A DNA stretch of 54,332 bases from an uncultured Bacteroidales bacterium (GCA_937901525.1 CALDHX010000072.1:1-54332), one strand, 5' to 3'; shown: positions 26,439 through 35,746, counted from the stretch's first letter. Program-made: numbers and translations. Notes: generated from the sequence alone by a model not told the origin.

Positions 26439-27110
26439 ATGGAAAACAACGAATCAGTAATAAGATACAGCAGTGTAGATATTGATTTTGAAAAAAATAT
26501 ACTCTCTAACGTAAACCTTGACATAAAGAAAGGAGAATTTGTATATCTTATTGGAAAGACAGGCTCAGGAAAAAGTTCTCTTTTAAAATCAATTTACGCT
26601 GACATTCGCATTGACGTAGGCTCTGCATACGTTTGTGGATTCACCCTAAACGGATTAAAAAAATCAAAAATTCCTTTATTAAGACGTAAATTAGGAATAA
26701 TATTTCAAGACTTTCAATTATTAAAAGATAGATCTGTTTATGACAATCTTGCATTTGTATTAAAAGCAACAGGTTGGAAAGACAAAAAAGCAATGAACGA
26801 ACGCATTCTTCAAGCCTTAGATGATGTAGGTCTATTAATGAAAGCAAACGAACAAGCATGTGATTTAAGCGAAGGAGAAATGCAAAGAGTTTCTATTGCA
26901 AGAGCGATTGTCAATCAACCAGAATTAATTTTGGCAGATGAGCCTACAGGAAATCTTGACCCGATTACAAGCGAGGAAATAGTGAAATTGCTAATGGAAA
27001 TAAACAAAAAACATGGCACTACAGTACTTATGGCAACTCATGATTACATTGTGCTTGACAAATTCCGTGCAAAAGTAATCGCTTGTGAAGATGGAAAAAT
27101 TGTTTCATAA
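26439..27110 (+). CDS. ftsE: Cell-division ABC ATPase FtsE
   Basis: 223 residues, a single ABC ATPase: Walker A GKTGSGKSS (about 39-47), Q-loop IIFQDFQLL, signature LSEGEMQRV in place of LSGGQ, Walker B LILADEPTGNLD, and H-loop THD. With the membrane protein FtsX it controls septal peptidoglycan hydrolases. No ftsX lies next to it here. It begins 4 bp after the transferase gene, in one operon with glycosyltransferases. Confidence 0.85.
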   Translation: MENNESVIRYSSVDIDFEKNILSNVNLDIKKGEFVYLIGKTGSGKSSLLKSIYADIRIDVGSAYVCGFTLNGLKKSKIPLLRRKLGIIFQDFQLLKDRSVYDNLAFVLKATGWKDKKAMNERILQALDDVGLLMKANEQACDLSEGEMQRVSIARAIVNQPELILADEPTGNLDPITSEEIVKLLMEINKKHGTTVLMATHDYIVLDKFRAKVIACEDGKIVS

Positions 27111-27120
27111 ACTCTGATTT

Positions 27121-28221
27121 ATGAAACGAATATGCGTAAGCGTAAGTAATGATTTAATTTGTGATAATAGGGTAAATAAAACCTGCAAAAGCCTTGTCGA
27201 TTATGGTTTAAACGTAAAACTAATCGGCAGGGCTTTTAAATCTTCACCCCTTCTGCCCTCTCGCACCTACAAATGCAAAAGACTATCAATTATTTTCAAG
27301 AAAAATGCCATTTACTACGCAGAATTAAACCTTAAACTATTCTTTTATTTACTTTTTTCAAAGCAAGATTTTCTTTGGGCAAACGATTTAGACACACTGC
27401 TACCAAACTACTTAGTTGCAAAACTTAAAAAAAAGCCCTTAATCTTCGACTCTCACGAACATTTTACGCAAGTTCCTGAATTAAAAGACAATCCATTCGC
27501 AAAAAAAGTATGGAAAGCCATAGAAAAGCACTGCATAAAAGGTTGCGATGCTATTTTTACGGTTTGCAATCCAATAAAAAATTACTTCAAAGAAGAATAC
27601 AACAAAGAAAGCCTTGTAGTTAGGAATATTCCTCCAAGAATATTTTTCAAACAAGAAACAATACCCTCTTCAAAAAAAGAGAATATAATTGTATGGCAAG
27701 GAGCAGTAAACATAGAAAGAGGATTAGAAGAATTATGCGAAGCAATGCAGTGGATTGATGCAAAACTTCTCATCATGGGAGTAGGTGATATAAAATCCGA
27801 TTTAGAAAAAAAAGTAAAAACACTACAACTTGAAGACAAAATACACTTCCTTGGACGATTGCCTTTTGAAGAAATGATGAACAAAACAAAGAGTGCAAAA
27901 TTAGCAATATCTATTGACAAGGCTACAAACGGTAATTACGCAATCAGTTTACCAAATAAAATATTTGAATACATTGCTTGCTCAGTCCCTGTCTTAGTTT
28001 CACCCCTGCAAGAAATCAAACTAATAGTAGAAAAATACAAAACAGGAGAATTTCTTTCTTCTTACAATCCACAAGAGTTAGCAAAACAAATCACAAATCT
28101 TTTAAACGATGAGCGAAAGCTTGACTTAATTGCAGAAAATTGCAAAAAAGCGGCAGAAGAGTTATGTTGGGAAAACGAAGAAATTCAAATTTTTAAAACA
28201 ATAAAACAATTAGAGAAGTAA
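27121..28221 (+). CDS. Glycosyltransferase family 4-type (GT-B fold)
   Basis: 366 residues. The N-terminal half starts MKRICVSVSNDLICDNRVNKTC and contains the DFLWANDLDTLLPN and IFDSHEHF segments seen in cytoplasmic GT4 enzymes. The C-terminal half has the sugar-nucleotide region (GAVNIERGLEELCEAMQ, GVGD, IHFLGRLPFEEMM, ending in NKIFEYIACSVPVLVSP). Donor and acceptor cannot be told. Its last base is the first base of the next start codon (TAATG), so the two transferases are translationally coupled. Confidence 0.85.
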   Translation: MKRICVSVSNDLICDNRVNKTCKSLVDYGLNVKLIGRAFKSSPLLPSRTYKCKRLSIIFKKNAIYYAELNLKLFFYLLFSKQDFLWANDLDTLLPNYLVAKLKKKPLIFDSHEHFTQVPELKDNPFAKKVWKAIEKHCIKGCDAIFTVCNPIKNYFKEEYNKESLVVRNIPPRIFFKQETIPSSKKENIIVWQGAVNIERGLEELCEAMQWIDAKLLIMGVGDIKSDLEKKVKTLQLEDKIHFLGRLPFEEMMNKTKSAKLAISIDKATNGNYAISLPNKIFEYIACSVPVLVSPLQEIKLIVEKYKTGEFLSSYNPQELAKQITNLLNDERKLDLIAENCKKAAEELCWENEEIQIFKTIKQLEK

Positions 28222-29093
28222 TGCTTTCAATCCTTATTCCTATCTATCAAGAAAATTGTGTAAACTTAGTAAACGACTTAGTATTTCAAGCGAAGGAATT
28301 AAGTTGTCCGTGGGAAATATTGGTTTTTGATGATTGTTCTCCAATAAAGTGTGAAGAAAACAAAGCAATTGCTCAACTTCCTAACATAAAATACAGAGAA
28401 TTAAGTGAAAATCTTGGACGCTCTCGCATAAGAAACCTTTTAGCAGACACAGCAAAAGGAGATATTTTAATATTCTTAGACGGAGATAGCGGTATAGTTA
28501 GAAAAGATTTTCTAAAATGCTATTTACAAGCAATCGAAACAAAGGACGTAGTGCGTGGAGGTACTGTTTATTGCAGTAAAGACAAATGTCCAAAAGGATA
28601 TGAATTGCATTGGAAATATGGAACAAAGGTTGAAGCAAATAGAGCCTTACAAGGCGAAGATATGTTTACAACAAACAACTTTTGTATTCGCAAGAAAGTT
28701 TTTTCTTCTGTTAGATTTCGTCAAGACATCAAAGGTTACGGACACGAAGACACCTTATTTAAACTTGATTTAGAAGAGTTTAACTTTTCTTTTCAAAACA
28801 TTGACAACCCCGTTGAACACTTAGGATTAAAAACATTCAAAGACTTTATTTCTTCTAATGAAAATGCTATAAAAACTCTAAGAAATATTTCAAAAAATCA
28901 AAGAAATAAAAAAATAATTCAAAGAATTAAAATCGTAAATGCGTACAATAAATTAGAGAAGTATCACCTCGTAGGATTATACATACTTTTCTATAAAACA
29001 ACAAGAAGACTTATGTTAAGCCTTCTTGCTAAAAAAAATCCAAGTCTTTTTATTTTCAATCTATATAAATTAGGCGTTTACTGCAAAGGTTAA
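28221..29093 (+). CDS. Glycosyltransferase family 2 (GT-A fold)
   Basis: 290 residues. N-terminal LSILIPIYQENC, then FDDCSP, ENLGRSRIRN, and the DGDSG metal site, with a later GHEDTLFKLDLE acidic block: a GT2 enzyme. The C-terminal part (about 220-245) is Lys/Asn/Ile-rich and encoded by DNA that keeps a 21-bp rhythm (28878, 28899, 28920) like the intergenic A-tract arrays, the unit reading Gln-Arg in frame. It overlaps the 3' end of convergent rlmB by 4 bp. Confidence 0.85.
   Translation: MLSILIPIYQENCVNLVNDLVFQAKELSCPWEILVFDDCSPIKCEENKAIAQLPNIKYRELSENLGRSRIRNLLADTAKGDILIFLDGDSGIVRKDFLKCYLQAIETKDVVRGGTVYCSKDKCPKGYELHWKYGTKVEANRALQGEDMFTTNNFCIRKKVFSSVRFRQDIKGYGHEDTLFKLDLEEFNFSFQNIDNPVEHLGLKTFKDFISSNENAIKTLRNISKNQRNKKIIQRIKIVNAYNKLEKYHLVGLYILFYKTTRRLMLSLLAKKNPSLFIFNLYKLGVYCKG
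28878..28926 (+). repeat. Degenerate 21-bp repeat inside a glycosyltransferase gene
   Basis: CTAAG at 28878, CAAAG at 28899 and CAAAG at 28920 are each 21 bp apart and separated by A/T-runs, as in the intergenic arrays. The 21-bp unit equals seven codons and stays in frame. Confidence 0.55.
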
Positions 29094-29839
29094 ATTCCTA
29101 ATCTTTGTCTTACAACTTCAAAAAGCAATATTGAAGCTGCTGCTGAAACATTAAGACTTTCTATTTCGCCTTTCATAGGTATTTTCACCAATTCATCAGA
29201 CATTTTCAACATTGTAGGACTCACTCCACTTTCTTCGCTACCCATTACAAGCATTAAAGGCTCTCTTGCATTGATTTGAGTATATAATGCATTAGCCTTT
29301 TCACTTGCTGAGTAAATCTTTATATCATGTGCTTTTATTGTATTAACAAATGTTTTAAGATTATTTATTCTGCAAACAGGTAAGCGTAAAAGTGCACCAG
29401 CTGAGGTTTTTATTGCATCTTGATTAATAGGTGCTGAGCCTTGTTGAGGAATTATCAATCCATTTGCTCCTGCACATTCAGCACTTCTTGCAATAGCTCC
29501 AAGATTTCTAACATCTGTTACATTATCTAAGTATATCAAAAAAGCCTTTTCTCCTGTTGCATCTATGTGTTCAAACAATTCTTCCAACTCCCAATACTCT
29601 ATATTTGAAAGTTGAGCAACTACCCCTTGGTGATTTTGTTTTCTTGAAAGATAATCAAGCTTTTCAAGCGGAACATATTGTTGTTGAATATTTTTTCCAC
29701 TTTGTTTGATAAGGGCTTTAAGTTCGGCGAACAATTTTCCTTGCAAATTACTTTGAAAATAAATTTTGTCAATTTGTTTTCCTGCTTTTATTGCCTCCAT
29801 CACAGGACGCAAACCATATACCATTTGATTTTTTTCCAT
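29090..29839 (-). CDS. rlmB: 23S rRNA (guanosine-2'-O)-methyltransferase RlmB / TrmH family
   Basis: 249 residues. An N-terminal substrate-binding domain (about 1-85, GLRPVMEAIKAG) precedes the SPOUT methyltransferase domain, with the three family motifs LDNVTDVRNLGAIARSAE, VMGSEESGVS and the knot-forming IPMKGEIESLNVSAAASI. It methylates the ribose of a guanosine, G2251 in E. coli RlmB, using S-adenosylmethionine. It is 6 bp downstream of lolD. Confidence 0.92.
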   Translation of the reverse strand: MEKNQMVYGLRPVMEAIKAGKQIDKIYFQSNLQGKLFAELKALIKQSGKNIQQQYVPLEKLDYLSRKQNHQGVVAQLSNIEYWELEELFEHIDATGEKAFLIYLDNVTDVRNLGAIARSAECAGANGLIIPQQGSAPINQDAIKTSAGALLRLPVCRINNLKTFVNTIKAHDIKIYSASEKANALYTQINAREPLMLVMGSEESGVSPTMLKMSDELVKIPMKGEIESLNVSAAASILLFEVVRQRLGI

Positions 29840-29845
29840 ATCTCT

Positions 29846-30496
29846 TTATATTATTTTACCATCTTGCATAATTAGTCTTCTATCTGACATCTCTGCAAGT
29901 TCATTATTATGCGTTACTATTAAAAATGTTTGTTTATACGTTTCTCTTAATTGAAAAAACAATTCGTGAAGTTGCTTTGCGTTATTTGTATCAAGATTTC
30001 CCGATGGTTCATCAGCTAAAATAATTGAAGGACGATTAATCAACGCTCTTGCAATAGCAACCCTTTGTTGTTCTCCGCCTGATAATTCCGAGGGTTTATG
30101 TTCTGCCCTATCGTAAATATTTAAAATATTTAACAATTCCTTTGCTTTTTCTATCGCAATAGAGCGTTTTTCTTTTGCAATCAAAGCAGGCATTATAATA
30201 TTCTCTAAGGCAGTAAACTCATTCAATAAATAATGGAATTGATAAACAAATCCAATCTCCTTATTACGAAAAGCAGACAATTGTTTTTCATTGAAATCTA
30301 TTATATTTTTTCCATTTATTTCCACTCTTCCACTATCTGCCTTATCTAATGTACCAATAATATTCAAAAGAGTAGTTTTACCAGCTCCCGAAGCACCAAG
30401 CAAGGTTACTATTTCTTGCGAAGAAATAGTAAGCTCCACATCTTTCAACACGTGTAAGCTACCATAATACTTATTTACTTGACTTATATTTATCAT
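29846..30496 (-). CDS. lolD: Lipoprotein-releasing ABC ATPase LolD-like
   Basis: 216 residues of the MacB/LolD class: Walker A GASGAGKTT, Q-loop FVYQFHYLLNEFTALEN, signature LSGGEQQRV, Walker B IILADEPSGNLD, H-loop THN. The FHYLLNEF stretch is typical of LolD. With LolC/E-type permeases it extracts lipoproteins from the inner membrane. The permease genes are not in this window. It starts 1 bp after the patatin gene stop codon. Confidence 0.87.
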   Translation of the reverse strand: MINISQVNKYYGSLHVLKDVELTISSQEIVTLLGASGAGKTTLLNIIGTLDKADSGRVEINGKNIIDFNEKQLSAFRNKEIGFVYQFHYLLNEFTALENIIMPALIAKEKRSIAIEKAKELLNILNIYDRAEHKPSELSGGEQQRVAIARALINRPSIILADEPSGNLDTNNAKQLHELFFQLRETYKQTFLIVTHNNELAEMSDRRLIMQDGKII

Positions 30497-30497
30497 T

Positions 30498-32822
30498 TTA
30501 CCTATCTATATTTCTATTATTAAATATTACAAAACCAAATCCGAAAGACACTGACCAAGGATTTTGTTTCCCATCTCTTTGATGATAAGAAAAAGTAAGA
30601 TTGAACGGACCTATCGGCGTTCTTGCAACAAAAGATGTATTTGCTATAAAATATAATTTTTTAAAAGGCTCACCATAAAACGGATTATCATTACCTCGTG
30701 TTTCTATTTGTCTAAATGGTAAAAACAAATACGTCCCCACTCTCGCAGAAAGATTCAATCCAAACATATTATCTATAAAAAATATATTTTCCACCCCCAT
30801 TGCCGCATATTGATTCGCTCTATATTCAGGCATATAATTAGTTAGAGTTTCTATTGTCGGAGTATAACTTCCTGCATTCAAAAGACTGGATTTATAAGTT
30901 AAAAACAAATCTTGAAAAGAATAAAACACATCTCCTCTTAAACCCAAAGTATAATAAGAGTTAAAAGGAATGTGCATTCTACTTCTTGCACTCATTTGCA
31001 CCCAATTATGTCTTTGAAAATCATCTCTATGTTCGGAAGTATTTCCTGAATAAAACCGTTCTTTACCATTAACATATTGAATACTTATTCTTTGATAATA
31101 TCCCTTAGTAGGGTATTGCCAAACATCTAAACTATTATGTTCATGAGTAAGACTTAAAGCTAAATTTTGAAACCTTGTTCTATCGTTTGTATCTAATGAA
31201 GTTATATATTCTTTATTAAAATATTTGTCTTCAACTTTACCTAATCCAAATTTTAGGAACAAAATATCTTTTGTATCCATTGGCATTCCAAAAGATATTT
31301 GTGCATTTTGCTCCGATTGTTCAATATAATTAATAGGAGAATAGACCATGATTCCCTTTTTTAATCTATAATAATTCCAATGATTTTGAGTCGCCTCCAC
31401 TTCTACATAAAATGGATTTTTTTCTGCAAAGTCTATTCTTCCCATAAAAGAGTAAGAATTATAATATCTACCAAGATATGTATTAAATTGTAAATAATAA
31501 GCATGACGATTCAAAAAATTATAATTCACTCCTGCGTAAATAAAGCTTGTAGGTGAAGTAGAAAGATGTCCCCCTAAGTCAAAATTAAGATAATTAGTAG
31601 TCTTAACATTAAGATTTAACACATAGGCTTTAAAAAAATTATTATAATACAGTTTAGGTTGTATATCTTTTATATTTCTATCGGCATATAGGGCGATATA
31701 ATTTCTTTTCAAGTTTCTTGTTGTTAAGAAACTTTGATCAAGTCCTTGTAAAATAGAATAAGACACATAGTTCTTTTTATTTTTTTCTACCCCTTGAACA
31801 CTAATTGCCTTGATTTCCAAATTTGGTTTCTTGTCGTTAAATGCTTTTCGCTTATTTGTTAATTCATCTTTATCAATACTGTCAAGCAAAAACTTTCTTA
31901 TTTCTTTTATTTTTGCTTCTCCTGCTTCATAACCAAGCCTTTCGCATTCTTTCATCTTATCAAAAGCCATTATACTTATGCCTGTAAGATTTGGTTCTAT
32001 TAAAACAGCACTTTGACAATCTATTTTATAATCGGAATCTTGCGTCAGCATATTTTCTAAATAAGAACGCATATTTCCTTCCTTTGGAGGTGCAAAATTT
32101 CCTGCGACTTTTACTCCAATAACTATGTCAGGATTGAAATTTTCTAACATCTCATTGGCAGGAAAGTTATTATACATTCCTCCATCAAACATAATTTTGC
32201 CATCAATCTTGATTGGCTCAAACATAAATGGGAAACTCATCGATGCCCTTATTGCTTGTCCTAAATCTCCCTCGCGTCTAATGCTTGCCTTTGAGGATTC
32301 TATATCGGCTGTAACGCAAAAAAACGGAATCATCAAACTATCAAAATTACCTTCCGAGACTTTTGTAGCACCTGAAAAGATTTCCATAAAAGCATAATCC
32401 ATTTGCACAGGATCTACTACACTTGTTGGAATTTGAAGTTTGAAATCATCTTCCACATCTAATGAAAAACCAAATATTTTTGCACTCGGTTTTTTCTTCT
32501 TGTAATAATAAGTGTATTCTTCTTCAACTTTCCCACTCACCCAATATTGAAATTCATCAGAATAGAAAAGTTTTGATATTTCATCTAAGCTATAACCAGA
32601 AGCATACAAGCCTCCAACTATAGCACCCATTGAAGTTCCACATATATAATCAATAGGTATGTTCGCTTCTTCAAGAGCTCTTAACACACCTAAATGTGCT
32701 AATCCTCTTGCTCCTCCTCCGCCAAGAACAACTCCAACGGTTTGACGTCTATTCTCTTGCCCTGAAACAAAATTACAGAGCAAGAGAAAAAACATCAATA
32801 AAAAGCATAGCCTTTTTTGCAT
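30498..32822 (-). CDS. Patatin-like phospholipase fused to outer-membrane barrel
   Basis: 774 residues. Signal peptide (about 1-21); patatin domain (about 25-310) with oxyanion loop GGGGARG (34-40), nucleophile Ser64 in GTSMG, and the partner Asp in FDGGMYNNFPA (about 212). A POTRA-like segment (about 330-400) and a BamA/TpsB-type 16-strand barrel follow to the C-terminus. The layout matches PlpD-like (type Vd) proteins, with the lipase probably at the cell surface or in the periplasm. Catalytic residues are intact. The substrate is unknown. Confidence 0.88.
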   Translation of the reverse strand: MQKRLCFLLMFFLLLCNFVSGQENRRQTVGVVLGGGGARGLAHLGVLRALEEANIPIDYICGTSMGAIVGGLYASGYSLDEISKLFYSDEFQYWVSGKVEEEYTYYYKKKKPSAKIFGFSLDVEDDFKLQIPTSVVDPVQMDYAFMEIFSGATKVSEGNFDSLMIPFFCVTADIESSKASIRREGDLGQAIRASMSFPFMFEPIKIDGKIMFDGGMYNNFPANEMLENFNPDIVIGVKVAGNFAPPKEGNMRSYLENMLTQDSDYKIDCQSAVLIEPNLTGISIMAFDKMKECERLGYEAGEAKIKEIRKFLLDSIDKDELTNKRKAFNDKKPNLEIKAISVQGVEKNKKNYVSYSILQGLDQSFLTTRNLKRNYIALYADRNIKDIQPKLYYNNFFKAYVLNLNVKTTNYLNFDLGGHLSTSPTSFIYAGVNYNFLNRHAYYLQFNTYLGRYYNSYSFMGRIDFAEKNPFYVEVEATQNHWNYYRLKKGIMVYSPINYIEQSEQNAQISFGMPMDTKDILFLKFGLGKVEDKYFNKEYITSLDTNDRTRFQNLALSLTHEHNSLDVWQYPTKGYYQRISIQYVNGKERFYSGNTSEHRDDFQRHNWVQMSARSRMHIPFNSYYTLGLRGDVFYSFQDLFLTYKSSLLNAGSYTPTIETLTNYMPEYRANQYAAMGVENIFFIDNMFGLNLSARVGTYLFLPFRQIETRGNDNPFYGEPFKKLYFIANTSFVARTPIGPFNLTFSYHQRDGKQNPWSVSFGFGFVIFNNRNIDR

Positions 32823-32831
32823 AAAATCAAA

Positions 32832-34019
32832 TTATTTGATTTTAGCCATAGCTTGTTTTAAGTCGTTAATAATATCTTCAACGTTTTCTATACCAACTGA
32901 AAATCTAACTAAACCGTCAGTAATTCCTGCTTGTTCTCTTGATTCTTTTGGAACCTTTGAGTGTGTCATTGAAGCAGGGTGTTGAATTAAGGTTTCAACT
33001 CCTCCAAGGCTCACTGCCAAAATCGCCATCTTTACATTATCCATTAAAGTACGACCTGCTTCTAATCCTCCTTTTAAAGAAAAACTAATCATCGTACCTG
33101 GACCTTTCATTTGCTTTTTAGCAAGGTCATATTGTGGGTGATTGCTCAATCCAGGATACTTAACCCATTCTACTTGTTCACATGTAGAAAGATATTCTGC
33201 AACTTTTTGTGCATTTTCTTGTGCTCTATCAACTCTAATACCTAAGGTTTTTAATCCTCTTATTACTAAATATGCTTGATGTGGGTCCATATTGCCACCA
33301 AAGTTTACCATAGCATTTCTTAATTTAGCATAAACCTCAGGTTCTTTTGCTGCAACAATACCTCCTACAATATCGGCATGTCCGTTTATAAATTTAGTGA
33401 TAGAATGTAAAACGACATCTGCTCCTAAATCAATTGGATTAGAAAGATATGGCGAACAAAATGTATTATCTACAACAAGTAAAGCTCCATTCTTATGAGC
33501 AATTTCTGCACAAGCTGCAATATCACTTATTTCCATTGTTGGATTTGCAGGAGTTTCTACATAAAGCATCTTTGTATTTGGACGCATTGCTGCTTTTACT
33601 GCTTCAATATCAGCAGTATTTACGTATGTAGATTCAACTCCAAAACGCGACATGTGTTGTTCCATTAAAACTCTTGACGCTCCATAAACCGCAGATGAAG
33701 ATACAACATGATCTCCTGCATTTAAAAGAGCTAAATAAACTGTACTAACTGCTGCCATACCAGATGCAACAGCCACAGAATCACAGGCATGTTCCAATAA
33801 AGCAACTTGACGTTCCAAGGCTTTAACTGTTGGATTTCCTATTCTTGTGTACATATATCCCGGTTTTACTCCCGCAAAACAATCTGCTCCGTCTTGAGCT
33901 GATTCAAAAGAAAATGTAGAAGTTTGATAAATTGGCACAGTTGCCGAACCATAAGCGTCATGATGTCCGCTGTAATGAATCAATTGGGAATTAAACCCAT
34001 AATCTTTTGGATTTTCCAT
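32832..34019 (-). CDS. Cys/Met-metabolism PLP enzyme, methionine gamma-lyase-like
   Basis: 395 residues of the fold-type I Cys/Met family. PLP lysine Lys209 in SITKFINGHADI; YTRIGNPT (from about 57); Tyr112 in VYGA; SLGGVETLIQHPASMTH near the C-terminus. By eye it aligns best with methionine gamma-lyases, which split methionine into methanethiol, 2-oxobutyrate and ammonia. The cysteine that marks characterised methionine gamma-lyases (YGC) is Ala114 here and the Lys-Asp pair near 240 is absent, so cystathionine lyase/synthase activity is also possible. It has its own TATATTTG promoter. Confidence 0.8.
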   Translation of the reverse strand: MENPKDYGFNSQLIHYSGHHDAYGSATVPIYQTSTFSFESAQDGADCFAGVKPGYMYTRIGNPTVKALERQVALLEHACDSVAVASGMAAVSTVYLALLNAGDHVVSSSAVYGASRVLMEQHMSRFGVESTYVNTADIEAVKAAMRPNTKMLYVETPANPTMEISDIAACAEIAHKNGALLVVDNTFCSPYLSNPIDLGADVVLHSITKFINGHADIVGGIVAAKEPEVYAKLRNAMVNFGGNMDPHQAYLVIRGLKTLGIRVDRAQENAQKVAEYLSTCEQVEWVKYPGLSNHPQYDLAKKQMKGPGTMISFSLKGGLEAGRTLMDNVKMAILAVSLGGVETLIQHPASMTHSKVPKESREQAGITDGLVRFSVGIENVEDIINDLKQAMAKIK

Positions 34020-34049
34020 TGTATTTTTATTTTTAATAATTTACTTTTG

Positions 34050-34057
34050 CAAATATA
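34050..34057 (-). promoter_or_regulatory. -7 element TATATTTG of the Cys/Met lyase gene
   Basis: Minus-strand match to TAnnTTTG 31 bp before the ATG at 34019. Confidence 0.5.
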
Positions 34058-34125
34058 CGACAATAAAACGAAAAAATATGTTCAAAAAGTATTAATTATC
34101 TTATCATAATTTAAAGAAAAAAAAT

Positions 34126-34203
34126 CAAAGAAAAATTTCAAAAAATCAAAGAAAAAAAATAAAAAAACAAAGAAAAAATTTCAAAAATCAAAGAAAAAAA
34201 ATA
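34126..34203 (+). repeat. 21-bp period CAAAG/A-tract array
   Basis: CAAAG begins at 34126, 34147, 34168 and 34189, exactly 21 bp apart. Units 1 and 3 carry ATTTC after the first A-run, units 2 and 4 carry A-runs with one T, so the higher-order unit is 42 bp. Here CAAAG is on the plus strand, opposite to the coding strand of both neighbours. The array lies between the aspA terminator and the promoter of the lyase gene. Confidence 0.85.
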
Positions 34204-34236
34204 AAAAAGGTGATTGAATAATTCAACCACCTTTTT
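34204..34236 (-). terminator. Intrinsic terminator of aspA
   Basis: AAAAAGGTG (34204-34212) pairs with CACCTTTTT (34228-34236), with an inner TTGAA/TTCAA stem. It lies 18 bp behind the aspA stop codon and has A/T-runs on both sides, so it can work in either direction. Confidence 0.7.
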
Positions 34237-34254
34237 CTTGCATATATTTACTGT

Positions 34255-35694
34255 TTATTTTCTTGGTTTGATGTCCAATTTAACAGGAGCAATCATGTTT
34301 TCTGGTTTTAGTATTGTATCTAAGTCTTCTTTTGAAAGAATATCGTGTTCTAATACTAAATCATAAACTCCTTTTCCTGTTGCCATTGCTTCTTTTGCTA
34401 TCTTTGTTGAGTTTTTGTATCCGATGATTGGGTTTAATGCAGTTACAATTCCTATTGAACCTTTAACTTGACGTTCGCAATTTTCTGCATCTGCTTTTAT
34501 TCCATCAATACATAATGTTCTCAATGTATCAAATCCGTTTGTTAATAGGTTGATTGATTCGAATAAACAATATACTAATACAGGTTCCATAACGTTCAAT
34601 TCTAATTGTGCGTTTTCTGCTGCAAGCATTACTGCTGTATCGTTACCTATTACTTTGTAGCAAAGTTGGTTCATTACTTCTGGTATTACAGGATTTACTT
34701 TTCCTGGCATGATTGATGAACCTGGTTGCATTTCTGGTAAGAATAATTCGTGGATTCCGCATCTTGGTCCTGAACCCATCAAACGTAAGTCGTTGCAAAT
34801 CTTGATTGCTTTTAATGAAATACGTTTTAATTCTGATGAGTAGCCAACTAAAACTGATGTATCAGATGTTACTTCTACTAAGTCTTCTGCTAATGTTACG
34901 TTCCAGCCTGTTATTTCTCTTAATGCTTCTGTACAAAGTTTGCTATAACCAGGTTCTGAACAGATTCCTGTACCTATTGCTGTTGCTCCCATGTTTATGC
35001 AAAGTAATTCTTCTGCTGCATTGTTTAGGTTAGCGATTTCTCTTCTTAATAGGTTAGCAAATCCTTTGAAAGTTTGTCCAAGTGTCATAGGAACTCCGTC
35101 TTGCAATTGTGTTCTTCCCATTTTTATGATTTGAGAGAACTCTTCTGCTTTTTTATCTAATGAAGCAACTATTTGAGTCATTGCTTCTACAAGTTTTTTG
35201 TTTTCTAAGTATAATCCAAAGTGGAATGCTGTTGGATAAGCGTCATTTGTAGATTGAGAAGCGTTTAAGTGGTCGTTTGGAGAACAGAATTCGTATTGTC
35301 CGTGTTCTTTTCCCATTATTTCCAATGCACGATTTGCAAGTACTTCGTTAGCGTTCATATTAACAGTTGTACCAGCTCCTCCTTGAATCATATCTGATAG
35401 GAAAAATTCGTGGTGTTTTCCTTCGTATAATTCATCGCATGCTTGTGATATTGCTTTGAATTGTTCGTCTGTTAATTTACCTTGTTTGTGGTTTGCTATT
35501 GCTGCTCCTTTTTTTGTCAAAGCCATTCCTTTGATAAAGTTAGGATAATCGTTCATTAGCTTACCTGAGATTTTAAAGTTTTCAAAACCTCTTACTGATT
35601 GCACGCCATATAATGCTTCTACTGGTATTTCTCTTGTTCCAATAAGGTCTGTTTCTTGGCGTGTCTTGCCTGAATATTTTGTTGTATCAACCAT
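34255..35694 (-). CDS. aspA: Aspartate ammonia-lyase
   Basis: 479 residues, the usual length. The fumarase/aspartase signature GSSIMPGKVNP is intact, as are GGAGTTVNMNANEV and the early REIPVEALYGVQSVR of AspA rather than FumC. It interconverts aspartate with fumarate and ammonia, often feeding fumarate respiration in anaerobes. It has its own TACTTTTG box and a hairpin terminator, so it is probably monocistronic. Confidence 0.93.
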   Translation of the reverse strand: MVDTTKYSGKTRQETDLIGTREIPVEALYGVQSVRGFENFKISGKLMNDYPNFIKGMALTKKGAAIANHKQGKLTDEQFKAISQACDELYEGKHHEFFLSDMIQGGAGTTVNMNANEVLANRALEIMGKEHGQYEFCSPNDHLNASQSTNDAYPTAFHFGLYLENKKLVEAMTQIVASLDKKAEEFSQIIKMGRTQLQDGVPMTLGQTFKGFANLLRREIANLNNAAEELLCINMGATAIGTGICSEPGYSKLCTEALREITGWNVTLAEDLVEVTSDTSVLVGYSSELKRISLKAIKICNDLRLMGSGPRCGIHELFLPEMQPGSSIMPGKVNPVIPEVMNQLCYKVIGNDTAVMLAAENAQLELNVMEPVLVYCLFESINLLTNGFDTLRTLCIDGIKADAENCERQVKGSIGIVTALNPIIGYKNSTKIAKEAMATGKGVYDLVLEHDILSKEDLDTILKPENMIAPVKLDIKPRK

Positions 35695-35746
35695 TTTGAT
35701 TATTTATTTGTTAATAATTTTTTAAATTCTTGCTAATAATAAAGTG

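Noticed and set aside
34806..35033. Leucine-rich plus-strand open frame opposite aspA
   Set aside because: It is the antisense shadow of a well-conserved aspA; the leucine repeats come from the reverse of AT-rich codons.
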